From Arthonia radiata (Eukaryota; Ascomycota; Arthoniomycetes; Arthoniales; Arthoniaceae): a DNA stretch of 64,000 bases. Shown piece by piece: positions 23,486-33,348 of the stretch. Positions within the stretch are counted from its first letter, which is position 1. Each line of letters opens with the position of its first letter. The position numbers and the translations under genes were made by a program. The notes under the pieces are model-generated. The model made no database searches and was not told the origin of the DNA. It saw only the letters and a program-made list of their open reading frames with translations. The stretch is from positions 1,674,001-1,738,000 of the forward strand of contig PSQN01000015.1 of the NCBI GenBank assembly GCA_002989075.1, given 5' to 3'.

Positions 23486-24061
23486 ATGACACTCAAACGC
23501 AAACGTACCTTCTCCTTGACCTCTTCACCCAACTCCACCGTCTCCTCTTCGTCAACCCTATCTTCAACGTCTCCTAACACCGCAAGACCACAATTCAACC
23601 CAAGCACCCTACCGCTGCTCTTCACACAACGCCCACAGTCCTCCCCAACATCACAAAATGAAAGCGGCAGAACTCTAAAGCGCACACACGACAATCGGCC
23701 CCCAGAAGCGCGGATACATGATCGGACGTTGGGGATGCTTTGGGAGGGGCAGAGGAGGGGGGTGTCGCCATTGACTCATCTGCAACCGCTGGAGGTTGAA
23801 GAGGAGGTACAAGCCGGGGGAGGAGAAGATGCGATTATGGAAGAGGTGGAGCTGCCCGCGCAGCCGGAGAGGGGTCAGAGGAGTTTGGGCGCTTTCTTTG
23901 AGGTCGGGCGAGGTGTTCATGTGCCAGGGGAGAGAAGGGATAAAATGGGGATAGGCAGGGGAGAGGAGGGTGGTGGAATGGATTTGGATGATGCGGCAAA
24001 ATCGGGCAGTGGAGAGGTAGCGAAGAGAGGACAGAGGTCGTTGATGGATTGGATGAGATGA
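23486..24061 (+). CDS. Disordered basic/acidic protein with a PCNA-interacting (PIP) box
   Basis: Single-exon 191 aa protein. The N-terminus is basic and Ser/Thr-rich (LKRKRTF, then poly-Ser), followed by a short conserved-looking core (LKRTHD, RTLGMLWEGQRRG), an acidic stretch and a C-terminal part. Residues 131-138 read QRSLGAFF, which fits the PIP-box consensus Q-x-x-[ILM]-x-x-[FY]-[FY] exactly. Residues 183-190, at the very C-terminus, read QRSLMDWM, a weaker second copy preceded by the same RG. Canonical PIP boxes dock on the sliding clamp PCNA, so a role in replication, repair or clamp-linked turnover is a reasonable inference. No catalytic domain is visible. The protein family itself is not recognised. 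Confidence 0.65.
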   Translation: MTLKRKRTFSLTSSPNSTVSSSSTLSSTSPNTARPQFNPSTLPLLFTQRPQSSPTSQNESGRTLKRTHDNRPPEARIHDRTLGMLWEGQRRGVSPLTHLQPLEVEEEVQAGGGEDAIMEEVELPAQPERGQRSLGAFFEVGRGVHVPGERRDKMGIGRGEEGGGMDLDDAAKSGSGEVAKRGQRSLMDWMR

Positions 24062-24208
24062 CACATCATGAGATGAGTTACAAAGCGCCCTGAAGACATG
24101 CGCACCATGACCTGGAAATCGAAATGAGAATACTCTACCGAGCCATATGAATCACTGGACACACACCCTCGCATACCCAATCCTGAACTACACCGGCCTT
24201 CGCCTCCA

Positions 24209-25201
24209 TCACGGCCCGGGATAAATCCTCTTCCCATCAACAAACCACTCGCCAAAACTCGAATCAGTAACCGTCTCCCCCTTCTGCGCCCAAATCCCCG
24301 TCTGGTTCAAATTCCTACTCGTATCCGCACCGCCCGGCCACCGCTTCTCCATCTCCAGCCTATGCTTACTCTTCCCCTTGCCCTCCTCAACCCGCATCTT
24401 CTCAAAGAACACATACGCCGGATAATACACCGGACTCGTGTTCCCCGCCAATGGCTTGCTCTTACCCCGGAACGTCTGATGATGCGAGGCGCGAACACCG
24501 GACGGTCCGCGAGAAGTGTGGTACTGCGCCTGTAAATCCCGGCAAAACTGCGCGGCGGTCACGCCGTCTTTGCGGAGGTGTGCTGAGATCTTCCGGCGGA
24601 TCTCGGTGCAGGTGTCGTAGATGGGGACTTTGTCTTCGGCCTCGCCGTCGAGGTGCACGTCTGAGATATTGGTACCGGTGTCTTTCTTTGCCTTCTTGGT
24701 TTTTGCATTCTCTCCCTTGGTGCTCTCGCCAATATCGTCGCTCTTGCGCTTCTTTCCGGCGCCACCTCTCGGCTGCCCCAGTCCTGCTAACTCCCGTCTT
24801 TTGAAGAAAGCCCAGGCTTCGGTATACGCATCACATCCCAATCCCTTGGTCGGGCCGTGCTGATTCATGAAGCGCGAGTACGCCGTGCTGGACACGCCGA
24901 TCGCTTTCTGGAATTCGCCGACTTTCATTTCGCCCGACTCGATGAACGCCTGGATCATGCGGCGGATCTGGTCGGGGTTCTTGTCGATGTGCCCACCATC
25001 GAGGGATATGTTGGAGGAGCTGGGAGCATGGGCGGCGCGGGCAGTGGAGTTGTTGCCGGTGACGAGGGTTTTGGAAGTGGTCGTGGTGGGCTTGAGGTGA
25101 GAAGGGGGTGGTGGTTCGGCCAGCGCGTTGGGTGGGAGGGATGTGAGAGGGCGTGCGGGATTGGAGCGAGCGGACCATTGTGTTTGCTTTTTCGAGAACA
25201 A
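24209..25201 (-). CDS. DUF7726-type fungal protein with two helical domains
   Basis: Single-exon 330 aa protein. A disordered 70-residue start leads to a helical domain (IRRMIQAFIESGEMKVGEFQ, then SSTAYSRFMNQHGPTKG and AWAFFKRRE). A Lys-rich nuclear-localisation-like linker follows (GKKRKSDD, KTKKAKKD). A second related domain contains EIRRKISAHLRKDGVTAAQF and later YPAYVFFEKMRVEEGKGKS. Both have the pattern of a helix-turn-helix-like unit followed by FFxKxRxxEG, which I know from fungal proteins annotated DUF7726. The basic linker suggests a nuclear location. Molecular role unknown. Confidence 0.75.
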   Translation of the reverse strand: MFSKKQTQWSARSNPARPLTSLPPNALAEPPPPSHLKPTTTTSKTLVTGNNSTARAAHAPSSSNISLDGGHIDKNPDQIRRMIQAFIESGEMKVGEFQKAIGVSSTAYSRFMNQHGPTKGLGCDAYTEAWAFFKRRELAGLGQPRGGAGKKRKSDDIGESTKGENAKTKKAKKDTGTNISDVHLDGEAEDKVPIYDTCTEIRRKISAHLRKDGVTAAQFCRDLQAQYHTSRGPSGVRASHHQTFRGKSKPLAGNTSPVYYPAYVFFEKMRVEEGKGKSKHRLEMEKRWPGGADTSRNLNQTGIWAQKGETVTDSSFGEWFVDGKRIYPGP

Positions 25202-25599
25202 AGATATATGCTTGCAGAATCAAAGAGATTGAAGGAACTCTCAAGCAAGAGAAGAGAGAAGAAAAGAAGGGGGATGGTAAAAAGGGACGCGTCGTGTGAA
25301 CCTCTATTTACTTTGACTCAGGGGGCGATACGTCATTTGCACGAAATCAGGTGATCTGCACAAGGGATGTCAGGGATTGACAAGGAGCCGGTCGTCTCTC
25401 ATTCTTGCTTGGATCTGTGGTCTGCGATGAGGAGTGGATGGATGTTATTGTCGACGCTTCCTGCTCTTCGTGCGAGTAGCATGCTCAGGTGTTCTCAGTT
25501 TCACTGTTACTGCACCTTTGCTGCTTGATTGCAGCTTGCCACGCACGACACATTGCTTGACTGACATCACAACGCCCTGGTTTTGCCGCACTCAAGGTC
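25202..25599. other. Intergenic region
   Basis: About 400 bp upstream of the DUF7726-type gene and downstream of the RPEL gene, both on the minus strand. Nothing else seen. Confidence 0.5.
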
Positions 25600-26176
25600 T
25601 CAGTCCGTAGCGGCTGGCAACTCATCTTTGTTCAAGATCCCCTCCTTCACGAGCTCCTCAGGCTTGGGCCGAGCCTGCAAATGCTTCTCCAAGCTATCTC
25701 TGCGCATATGCCGCTCGAGGTCTTGCTGGGCAGCCTGCAGAGCTGGAGCGACGTTGCCAGAGCCTTCGGGGAGGATGTTGCCTTCGATACGTTAGCAAAC
25801 GTAATTTTCATCGCTTGCAAATAGCGAGAGCTCTTAAAGCTGCGTTGTTCGAGTTGGTCAGAGGATAAGACTCACGCTGAATCAAATGATCCCTCTCCGG
25901 CCGCTGCTCAAGCCCCTTCCGCAGGTTATCCGTCACCTGCTGCTTCTCGAGATCATGCTGCGCCGCCTGCAATGAGGGTGCGGCGGTGGTGTCGAGTAGG
26001 ATGTGCTTGTCCTTCAGCTCCTGCGCAGTGGGACGCTCATGGAGATGCTTTTCGAGCGAGTCGCGGCGATGCTTACGGTCGGTCGAGCCTGAGTTGTCGT
26101 GGCCGACGGCATCTTTGGGTAGCTTGTCGGAGGGGTCGGGAGCTACGGCGCTGTCTTGGCCGTGGGTTGTGGACAT
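25600..26176 (-). CDS. Small protein with three RPEL motifs
   Basis: Two exons, 26176-25876 and 25781-25600, joined over a 94 bp intron (25782-25875) with a GCTAAC branch site, give 160 aa. Three RPEL-type motifs are visible: RPTAQELKDKHIL (48-60), RPERDHLIQRNIL (92-104, rebuilt exactly by the splice) and RPKPEELVKEGIL (138-150). Each is preceded by a helix with SLEKHL or NLRKGL. In animals RPEL motifs of MRTF and Phactr proteins bind monomeric actin. Fungal RPEL proteins are small like this one, and their partner is not established. The protein is otherwise hydrophilic with no signal or membrane segment. Confidence 0.88.
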
Positions 26177-26634
26177 TGTTTCGTATTTGTGGGGTGGATG
26201 TGACGCGAGATTGAGGAGCTAATGTGTTGTAGTAAAGATTGGAACTGTGTTTTCAACGTGTACAAGCTTCGAAAGAGGTTTTGTGTGCAGAGATTGAAGG
26301 ATGAAGAAGTGTAACGCTGGAGAGCCTGGGTAGCTAGTCTCATCTGGTACCTGACGCTAACCCCCGTGGCCCCGCATGCCATCTGATGCCTGGGCAACGG
26401 CGGCGGAGTTGGCTCCGCCATACGTCACCCTCGCCAGCCATCTAGGTTCTCATCCTTGATCCCTCGTCGAGCAGGGCCGTGCTTCTTGATTGAGCCTGCA
26501 CTCATCCAGTCCTCTATGTCTTCGACGTGTGGAGCTCAAACATAAACGAACACGGCCGCCAAAAGCGCTAACGTAGGGGCTTCCAACATCCGGGGTCTCA
26601 CAGCATGTGCAGCTGACCCCCTGTTCTCCACTGG

Positions 26635-28287
26635 TCATCTCCCACAAATGCCAGACCCACTTACCTGCGCTTCTGGGTAAAAGACCTCGTATGTTATGTC
26701 AGCTAACAGCTCCATCGGTGGACCGCATGTTGACTTCTCACCTTTGGAGCTCCGCCACCCATGCTTACAGGCACGTTTCCGGACGAGTCCACTGTGACAC
26801 CTTGACAAGCCATGACCTCCACGAGCTGGTCGCCCGCTTTGAAGCCGGTGCTCCCTAGGTTCAGCGTGTACGTTGCGCCTGCGGAGCCGAGGTTGCTCAG
26901 TATCGTGATTATCTGATTGCCGTCGAAGCCTTTGCGCATGGCAATCGTGCTGGTGTCTGTGTAGATGGGGTAATTCTGGTAGACGAGGTAGCTGTCGTCC
27001 TGCTGGATGGCGCGATTGCGGATTTGATTGAGCTTGGCAACATGTGTGTGCAGAGGTGAGGTGGTTGAGTAGCCGGAGAGCCATGTTGCTTCGCGGTTGT
27101 ACGGGTCGTTGCCACCATCGTAGTGCTGCTCTTGACCGGCGTAGATGATCGGCACGCCGTCCGCCAGGATTGTGAATGCGATTATGTTCTCTGCTAAAGC
27201 TTCGTCTTGTGTGAGACTGGCAAAGCGAGGATCTATATGCGTCAGCATCTGACGAGGGACCATCCACGTACACGCTGTCTAACTCACTGTCGTGATTCTC
27301 GCTGAAGCTGCCCAGCACAGTCGAGTCTTTGCAGGTGTTCTTGACCGTGTTGATCATATCCGCAAGAGCGCCAATATCACCGCTTGTTGATTGGAAAGCT
27401 GATATCAGCGGATGGTAAACAGCATAGCTTAGCGTCGAGTCAACCGCATCCTGGTAGCTGCAGACGGTATCCGCACTTGCATCGGCCACCTGCATGTGCA
27501 TTTTAGCATCGCCACGTTGCGCATCACAAGCTCCACTCACCTCTCCAGTCATGAAAACACCCGCAGCTTCTTGGAAAGCCGGCCAAAAGTCCATCTCCAC
27601 ATACATCATCGTGTCGACTCGTAATCCGTCGATCGAATAGTTGGACACCAGCTGCTTGACCCAGTCTTGATAGCCACTTCGCACGGTAGGTTTTTCTGTC
27701 GCGAGGTCCACCAAAGGCACTGTCTGGTCGCCCATCCAGCAGACGTCTCTCTGGTTGACGTCGTTGTAGTCGCTAATTGCACAGTACTTGTGGTACAGCG
27801 ACTGGTCATTGAAAGGATGGAACTTCGTGTAGTCTATCGTGCTCGGCGCGCCGCTCCATCCATTATGATTGACCACGATGTCAACCATTAGGAACATGCC
27901 ACGCGCGTGCAGTGCTGATGAAAGCGCGCGCAAGTCGTCGCCGGTGCCAAAGCTGGGGTTCAGCTGATATAGGTCTTGCTGCCAGTAACCGTGGTATGCT
28001 GAGCCATCTCCAGTCATGCCATCTAGATTCAGCGTTATTGGAGATATCCAGATAGCAGTGAAGCCCATGTTCTGGATGTAGTCCAGTTGGTTGGCGATGC
28101 CCTGCCATGATCCACCACAGTATGCTCGGTCTCCTGTATTGCAAGCCGCTGTAGTTGAGCCATCTGCGCGTGCGAAGCGATCAGTCAGAACCTGGTATAT
28201 GGAGTGTGAGCGCCACGCAGCAGCGTCTGCAGCTAATGAGGCTGAAGCAAGGGATAGAGCAGCGAGAAGCAGATGTAAGCAGAGCAT
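26635..28287 (-). CDS. Secreted alpha-amylase, GH13 (TAKA-amylase type)
   Basis: Hydrolyses internal alpha-1,4 links of starch outside the cell. Four exons are proposed: 28287-27541, 27489-27288, 27232-26742 and 26685-26635, giving 496 aa against 499 for Aspergillus oryzae TAKA-amylase. Introns are 51, 55 and 56 bp; the first is a multiple of three without stops and would be missed by simple frame reading. Seen: signal peptide of about 20 residues, [20 protein letters not shown] with nucleophile Asp225, acid/base Glu249 in FMTGE, and ENHDNPRF with the third catalytic Asp316. The third region is rebuilt exactly by intron 2. The last splice restores a C-terminal [12 protein letters not shown] like the family YPTEKLAGSKIC. 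No starch-binding domain follows. Confidence 0.95.
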   Translation of the reverse strand: MLCLHLLLAALSLASASLAADAAAWRSHSIYQVLTDRFARADGSTTAACNTGDRAYCGGSWQGIANQLDYIQNMGFTAIWISPITLNLDGMTGDGSAYHGYWQQDLYQLNPSFGTGDDLRALSSALHARGMFLMVDIVVNHNGWSGAPSTIDYTKFHPFNDQSLYHKYCAISDYNDVNQRDVCWMGDQTVPLVDLATEKPTVRSGYQDWVKQLVSNYSIDGLRVDTMMYVEMDFWPAFQEAAGVFMTGEVSGACDAQRGDAKMHMQVADASADTVCSYQDAVDSTLSYAVYHPLISAFQSTSGDIGALADMINTVKNTCKDSTVLGSFSENHDSELDSVYVDGPSSDADAYRSSLCQSHTRRSFSREHNRIHNPGGRRADHLRRSRAALRWWQRPVQPRSNMALRLLNHLTSAHTCCQAQSNPQSRHPAGRQLPRLPELPHLHRHQHDCHAQRLRRQSDNHDTEQPRLRRRNVHAEPREHRLQSGRPARGGHGLSRCHSGLVRKRACKHGWRSSKGEKSTCGPPMELLADITYEVFYPEAQVSGSGICGR

Positions 28288-29189
28288 CTTTCATGTGTTA
28301 GGGAACAAGGATGAAGCACACGAGACAGCCACTGCGACGTGCGGCCGGGATGCTAGTTATGCTCTTAGAGACAAAGAACATGGCCACGGTGGTGAATAGC
28401 TCCACGGGAGCTGCGAAACACCCCATGCCGGCGGAATGTAGGTGTAGACGTGAGCAAGCAGTGGGATTGGCACATGAAAGAGAGGCCGATGACCAGTCCC
28501 CTTTATCCTTTGGAATGAGGTCGGTATGCTAGATCGTATACGGAAGCTTGATCACACTGACGGATAGAAATTGACCGCTTGAATTGCAGCAAGATGGCGC
28601 GTGACCATCAAATCGCCGGCGTGGATTCGAGGGAGCACCAAATGGATGCTACTTAGATGCGGGCAAGCTGTAGCCAAGCCTGCAAACGGTAGAAAAATAC
28701 GAGAATAGAGCCTCTAGGATCGACTGTCGGCACCAAGCGGTTACAGAAGTATCTGCGGAAAGGCACGCTCAGCCGACGTGGATGACGAAAATTGGCAAAA
28801 CACGGCGACGAGCCGAGCTTGAATCTTCTATTTGGACAAGGGTAGCTGCATGTCATCGCCGCGCGCATATCCCGCCTTTTTACCTTGCATGTGGAGAAGG
28901 TGGTGTCAAGCTCGGGGGATCCTCTGATGCGACGCCACTCAACCCCAGTCAATCACCAAGCAATTACATCTCTGCCTCGAGAAGTGGAAGTGTGCTTCCT
29001 TGGGTTGCCGCCTCGGAAAAAGGGGCGGCTAGGTATTGCCGGACTCAGAAGTGAGACGCGTTGACCTTGCTTCAAACCCGATGAGCACGCGTCCGACGTT
29101 GTACACCACCTGACAAGCTCACTGGAGCCGATATCGCTTCTCGCAACCACCAGGTAATATTCAAAGCAACAAAGAACTCCCACAATCAC
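28288..29189. other. Divergent intergenic region, amylase / Apc11
   Basis: About 900 bp between a minus- and a plus-strand gene, so it should hold both promoters. No supported gene and no certain promoter element seen. Confidence 0.45.
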
Positions 29190-29715
29190 ATGAAAGTCAT
29201 CATCAAATCCTGGACGGCCGTTGCGGCATGGCGCTGGGACGTCCGCGAGGACGACGATCTCTGCGGGATCTGTCGCGTGGACTTCGATGCGACGTGTCCG
29301 ACTTGCAAGTTTCCGGGTGATGATTGTCCGTTGAGTACGTGAGCATTCGTGGCAGTAGCAGGAGAGGAGGGGAGTGGTTCTGATGTGGCTTGTGTGTAGT
29401 TCAAGGGACGTGCAAGCATACGTTTCACTCGGTATGATCTCTGTGTTGTTTCATGAACACTGCTCAATTCAAGAAGGACGAGAGGGCTGATCGAGTTCCC
29501 TAGCATTGTCTTTCGGGGTGGCTGCGTCAGGATAGCTCACAAGGGAGGTGTCCGATGTGTCGACAACGTAAGGGACCGATATTGACATCCCTACACTTTG
29601 ACGTTGCTGAAACAGTTCTGCAGCGTTTTCCGAGCTTCGAGAGGGCGTGCAGCTGGTTCAAAGTCCAGAGGCCTCACCTAGCGGCCAACAGCAGGCTGTG
29701 CAGACTCCGCGCTGA
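29190..29715 (+). CDS. apc11: Anaphase-promoting complex RING subunit Apc11
   Basis: Catalytic RING-H2 subunit of the APC/C ubiquitin ligase that triggers anaphase and mitotic exit. Four exons (29190-29334, 29400-29431, 29504-29567, 29624-29715; introns 65, 72 and 56 bp) give 110 aa. Seen: MKVIIKSW start, LCGICR, CPTCKFPGDDCPL, then TCKHTFHSHCLSGWL and CPMCRQ, the complete ordered set of zinc-binding Cys/His residues of Apc11. The short 32-base second exon carries the CKHTFH histidines. The last intron is less certain: it is preferred because it gives CRQPF and avoids an odd tail, but the C-terminal 30 residues are not conserved. It is too broken by introns to stand out as a single open frame. 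Confidence 0.92.
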
Positions 29716-30320
29716 GCGTATGAGAAGATGCCTTTATAGCTGATCGACTTGCTTTCATTACGACTCAGCGTTGGCGTTGGGAAGATTCACTGGAACCGAG
29801 TGCATTAAATTTACGAGACCATGACATTAACGAGAGACACGGACAAAATAGCTAGCAGAGCTACGCAAACTAATCAGATCAAACAAAATGAAACTCCGCA
29901 CCTCAATGAGCGTTGTTTGCCGACAACCGCATCCGCAAGCTTCAAGCGGCGCATCTTGCAATTTTATACCACTCACCTCCTCTCACTCCTCAAACTCCAA
30001 TCTCATCCCTCTTCTCCTTCTTCATGAACGCGACTTGCAGCACAGGGCCATGGTGCGGCGCCCAAAGCTTAGGCGACGTATGATGTCCAGTGAAGCCCTG
30101 ATTCCCATAGCTTCCTCCCAACCTGCATAGAATTGTAATGACAGAACGCCTATCCGCACTAACAGCACGGTCGACTGCAGCGTTGCGCTTGATCAGTGTC
30201 GTGCATGACAGGTGCAGTTCGAGATGTTCGATGGCTTTGCATGACTTCGTCCATGCGGTTGTGAGATGTATCAATGATCGAGTGATAGAGAGTCCCAAGA
30301 AGACCCTTCATTCACATGTA
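29716..30320. other. Convergent intergenic region
   Basis: About 600 bp between the 3' ends of Apc11 and the PIN-like gene. No supported gene. Confidence 0.5.
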
Positions 30321-31808
30321 CTAGCCGCTGCTAGCTGGCTCCCAGAGGCGGTGCATGGCCGCGCCACGCCCACGACCTCGTCCAAAAGGTGACGGCCTGG
30401 CATAAGAGTCAGGATCGATCGGCTTGGGGACGAATTGATTGCGTGGCTGATTGAATCCACCGCGAGGAGCAAATGGTAGATTCTGAGCCCCGCGGCCACG
30501 GAAGCCTGCATTGTTGCTGCGTGGACCCGATGGAACGCCACTAGGAGCTCCACGTCCAGTTGCAATACCTGCCGCGCCGCGAGCAAACGGCTGCGCATAG
30601 CCGTTCCCGCGAGGTCCGAAAGAACCGCCACGAGCAGGGCTTGCAGATGCGCCACGTCCTCGTTGGGGTGCGCTAGGCACATTTGAGTAGTTGATAGCAG
30701 CAGCTTGCCGTGGCGGAGAGGGCCTGCCACGTTGATTGCTGCGGTTACCACGTCCACCGCGGAACGGTGGATTGTGAGCAGGGATCGCAGGAGCAGATGG
30801 CTTCGAGGCGGGGATCTTGTTATCGCGACCGAAGTGATCAGGATCGATTACGTTCGCAGCGACAACGGGATTGCTGATCGCTGGTGGGGGTACGCCTCGC
30901 GACGAGCCGGGACGCTTCGATGGATCGAACACCACGCGATCTTCGTCATCCGATAGATCATCATCGTCTTGACCATCCATGTTGTTTTTGATTGACATAG
31001 CCATGCCGTTCGCGGCTGGCTTAATTCCCTCTTTGGCCAGGATGTTTTCCAGCTGGCCTAGAAGCTTGGCTCTCACACCAAACTTGCTTGCCTGTTTTTG
31101 TATGATCGGGTCGTTGGTCACGAGAATATATTTGCCCGCCTCGGCATTGACATCGTATTCGTGGTGAGTGCGCCACACAACAAAATTGAGGAGTGGTCTG
31201 ACCGAAGGAGGAATGCCGTGGGCAGATAGGACTGCAGAAGACTCATCGGCTTTCGCAGGGCCATCGGCGGCGATTGAGGACAATGACGAAGCTGATGAGG
31301 TCGGAGAGGCTGAAGGCGATCGCTTAGTAGCGTGTGTGTGAGGCGAAGATGTCTGAGAGCCGTTCGTGTTTAAGTTGCGGTCCAGCATCTTGCTCAGAGC
31401 ATCCACGCGATCAGCGCCATTGCCATTGGAACGGCTCAGAGGAGTATCAGGCAAAAGATACTGCTCGACCTCCTGCCAAGTCAAATATTGGTCGTCTGGG
31501 CCTTGCAGCTGCACTCGTCCGACAAGCTTCGAAGCAGTAGAGGTCGTGACCTCATCTAACCAGAGCAGTGCTTGTTGCGCGTCGCCACTGACTGGGCAAT
31601 TTATCGCTCGAAGAGCTGAGAGGCGTTCCAGAGCTATAGGAAAAGTATCAGCTGGGTTGATCCGAGTCATACAGGTCGAGTACTTACCAGAGATCGGTAC
31701 GAAGACATTGATAGCGTTCTGCGCTAACCAGGGCTGGATGCTGTGCGGAGACCCGCTTCGAACGCTCGCGACGAGCGCAGAGTCGTCGACGATGCAATTG
31801 AGAGCCAT
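30321..31808 (-). CDS. PIN-like domain protein with RGG-rich tail
   Basis: Starts at MALNCIVDDSALVASVR (31808), the first ATG of the frame. Exons 31808-31688 and 31633-30321 flank a 54 bp intron that keeps the frame and has no stop. Removing it restores FVPISALERLSAL, the expected continuation of a PIN fold (acidic residues in IVDDSAL, then a beta-strand and helix). The 477 aa protein has LLWLDEVTT and VQLQGPDDQYLTWQEVEQYLL, a Ser-rich linker, then LLNFVVWRTHHEYD and LVTNDPIIQKQASKFGVRAK, which look like the second half of the PIN fold. The last 150 residues are Arg/Gly-rich (GGRGNRSNQRGRP and similar), typical of RNA binding. A link to mRNA decay (Nmd4-like) is possible but not shown. Confidence 0.78.
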   Translation of the reverse strand: MALNCIVDDSALVASVRSGSPHSIQPWLAQNAINVFVPISGKYSTCMTRINPADTFPIALERLSALRAINCPVSGDAQQALLWLDEVTTSTASKLVGRVQLQGPDDQYLTWQEVEQYLLPDTPLSRSNGNGADRVDALSKMLDRNLNTNGSQTSSPHTHATKRSPSASPTSSASSLSSIAADGPAKADESSAVLSAHGIPPSVRPLLNFVVWRTHHEYDVNAEAGKYILVTNDPIIQKQASKFGVRAKLLGQLENILAKEGIKPAANGMAMSIKNNMDGQDDDDLSDDEDRVVFDPSKRPGSSRGVPPPAISNPVVAANVIDPDHFGRDNKIPASKPSAPAIPAHNPPFRGGRGNRSNQRGRPSPPRQAAAINYSNVPSAPQRGRGASASPARGGSFGPRGNGYAQPFARGAAGIATGRGAPSGVPSGPRSNNAGFRGRGAQNLPFAPRGGFNQPRNQFVPKPIDPDSYARPSPFGRGRGRGAAMHRLWEPASSG

Positions 31809-32397
31809 GATCCCACGGACGTATAGTTGCACTTCGCGACGCAGGAATTTGGGACGATTAAGCTGATTGGGTGAAGGGGTCTTGTTGTAGACAGTGCGGC
31901 AGTACAGTGTCGCACCGACAGAGGCTGTGGTCAAGCTTGGTGCTTGTCAAACTGTTGACACATATGACAACGTCGGATGACCTCAGAAGAGGCTTTCACA
32001 TTTGTGACTCTTCGTCACACTGATTGTGGAGTCTGAGCGTTCGGCAATTTGCTCATCTCTCGATACTCGGAGAAGGGCACACGGCCAGAAGCGGGTAGTG
32101 AAAGGCGCCTTTGAGCATGTTTGAAAGGCGATGGTGCGTAAGCGAGCGTATTTGCTCGAGCGCAAGTGGACCGAGAACCAAGTAATATGCAGTGGAGTTT
32201 GCAAGCAGTGAGGGAAGACGCAAATGATGAGTGAAGCGTGGCTGGGGCAAAATAACAAGTGACCCCACTGCGCATCATGAACCCTGATGTGATGGTTGAC
32301 CCTTAGCGTATAGGGCTTAGGGTTACGATGCCATCCTTTGAGTCCTACTTTGGAAACTCTTCTCTTTCTCTGCCTCGCTCTCGGACGGCATCCTTGA
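31809..32397. other. Intergenic region
   Basis: About 590 bp between two minus-strand genes, with no supported gene. Confidence 0.5.
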
Positions 32398-33348
32398 TCA
32401 ATAGACTTCAGTGTCTCCGCCACGAGTCTCTGAAAGATCTGGCATCCATCCTTTGGGTCGTTCTGATCCTCTCACCACCAGCCCATAGAGCGCCTTCTCT
32501 ACCTTCTGCACTGACGCCTGCGTGACCTCAAGCTTCTTGTTGTACTCCCGAATATCGTTGTCTAGCGTCTCCAAGCGCGCTCGAAGCTCTTGCAGGTCGT
32601 GAAGCACGTTACGCTGAAACGTATCGACTTGAGTTCCTTTCGTGACTTCCTCACTAGCTGGTTGAGCTCCTGGTAGTGCGCCTGAAGTGGCCATTGTTGT
32701 GACGGCGAACCTCATCAGCTCTCCCGTCATATCAAAAAGTCCAAGCACGTAGTCTGACGCAGAACACGCGAGCGCGTTTCTATCTGCGGCGAACGACTGC
32801 AGCTTCTCTGAAGCGCCGTCTGGTGTGATGAGTTGCTGCCTCTCTAGGTAATGCTGGAAGCTCAGTGCCTCCAGAAACTCCTGGATGCCGCCGGAGATGT
32901 TGCGCTCATAACGGTAGTAGTTGATTCCCTGCAGCTCGGGTGAAATGGTTTTGAAATTATCTGCGACAATGTCGAGATGCGGCTTGATCGCCTTGACGAT
33001 GTTGGGTTGCAGCGGCTTCTTAAGGTCGCGAACTCTGCCAGTGTTATTTTTCTGGGGGTGAGAGGATTGAGTGTAGTGGGTTAATTTACCGCTGTAATGC
33101 AAATATACTTCTCTACGGTTAGCATTCACTCGAAGTATAACAGGGGGCTGAGTCTATGCATACATCTTCTTGCTCGCAGCGGTGATATCTCTCGAAGCCT
33201 TCACGATGCGCTCTCTTCGGTCGTGATGTTCGTCGAGCTCGCTGCGGAACGTCTCAAACATTGGAAGGAAGGGAGAGGACTGACTTTGCTCTGTTCGAGC
33301 GGCCATGTTAGAGACGCCGCGTGGTCTTTTTTGAGGTACTATGCTCAT
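32398..33348 (-). CDS. Translin-associated factor X (TRAX)
   Basis: Partner of translin in the C3PO endoribonuclease, which in animals and Neurospora processes small RNAs and tRNA fragments. Three exons (33348-33164, an 18-base microexon 33107-33090, and 33034-32398) with introns of 56 and 55 bp give 279 aa. Seen: FETFRSELDEHHDRRERIVK, SRDITAASKK joined to IIFALQR by the microexon, then VRDLKK, QEFLEALSFQHYL, DYVLGLFDMTGELMR and the C-terminal KVEKALYGLVVRGSERPKGW. The Glu/Asp-bearing helices FLEALSFQ and LFDMTGELMR match the catalytic acidic residues described for TRAX. The start at 33348 is the first ATG; the codon further upstream in frame is only TTG. Confidence 0.93.

Noticed and set aside
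24857-25354. Plus-strand frame of 165 codons
   Set aside because: Antisense to the DUF7726-type gene and runs past its start into non-coding sequence.
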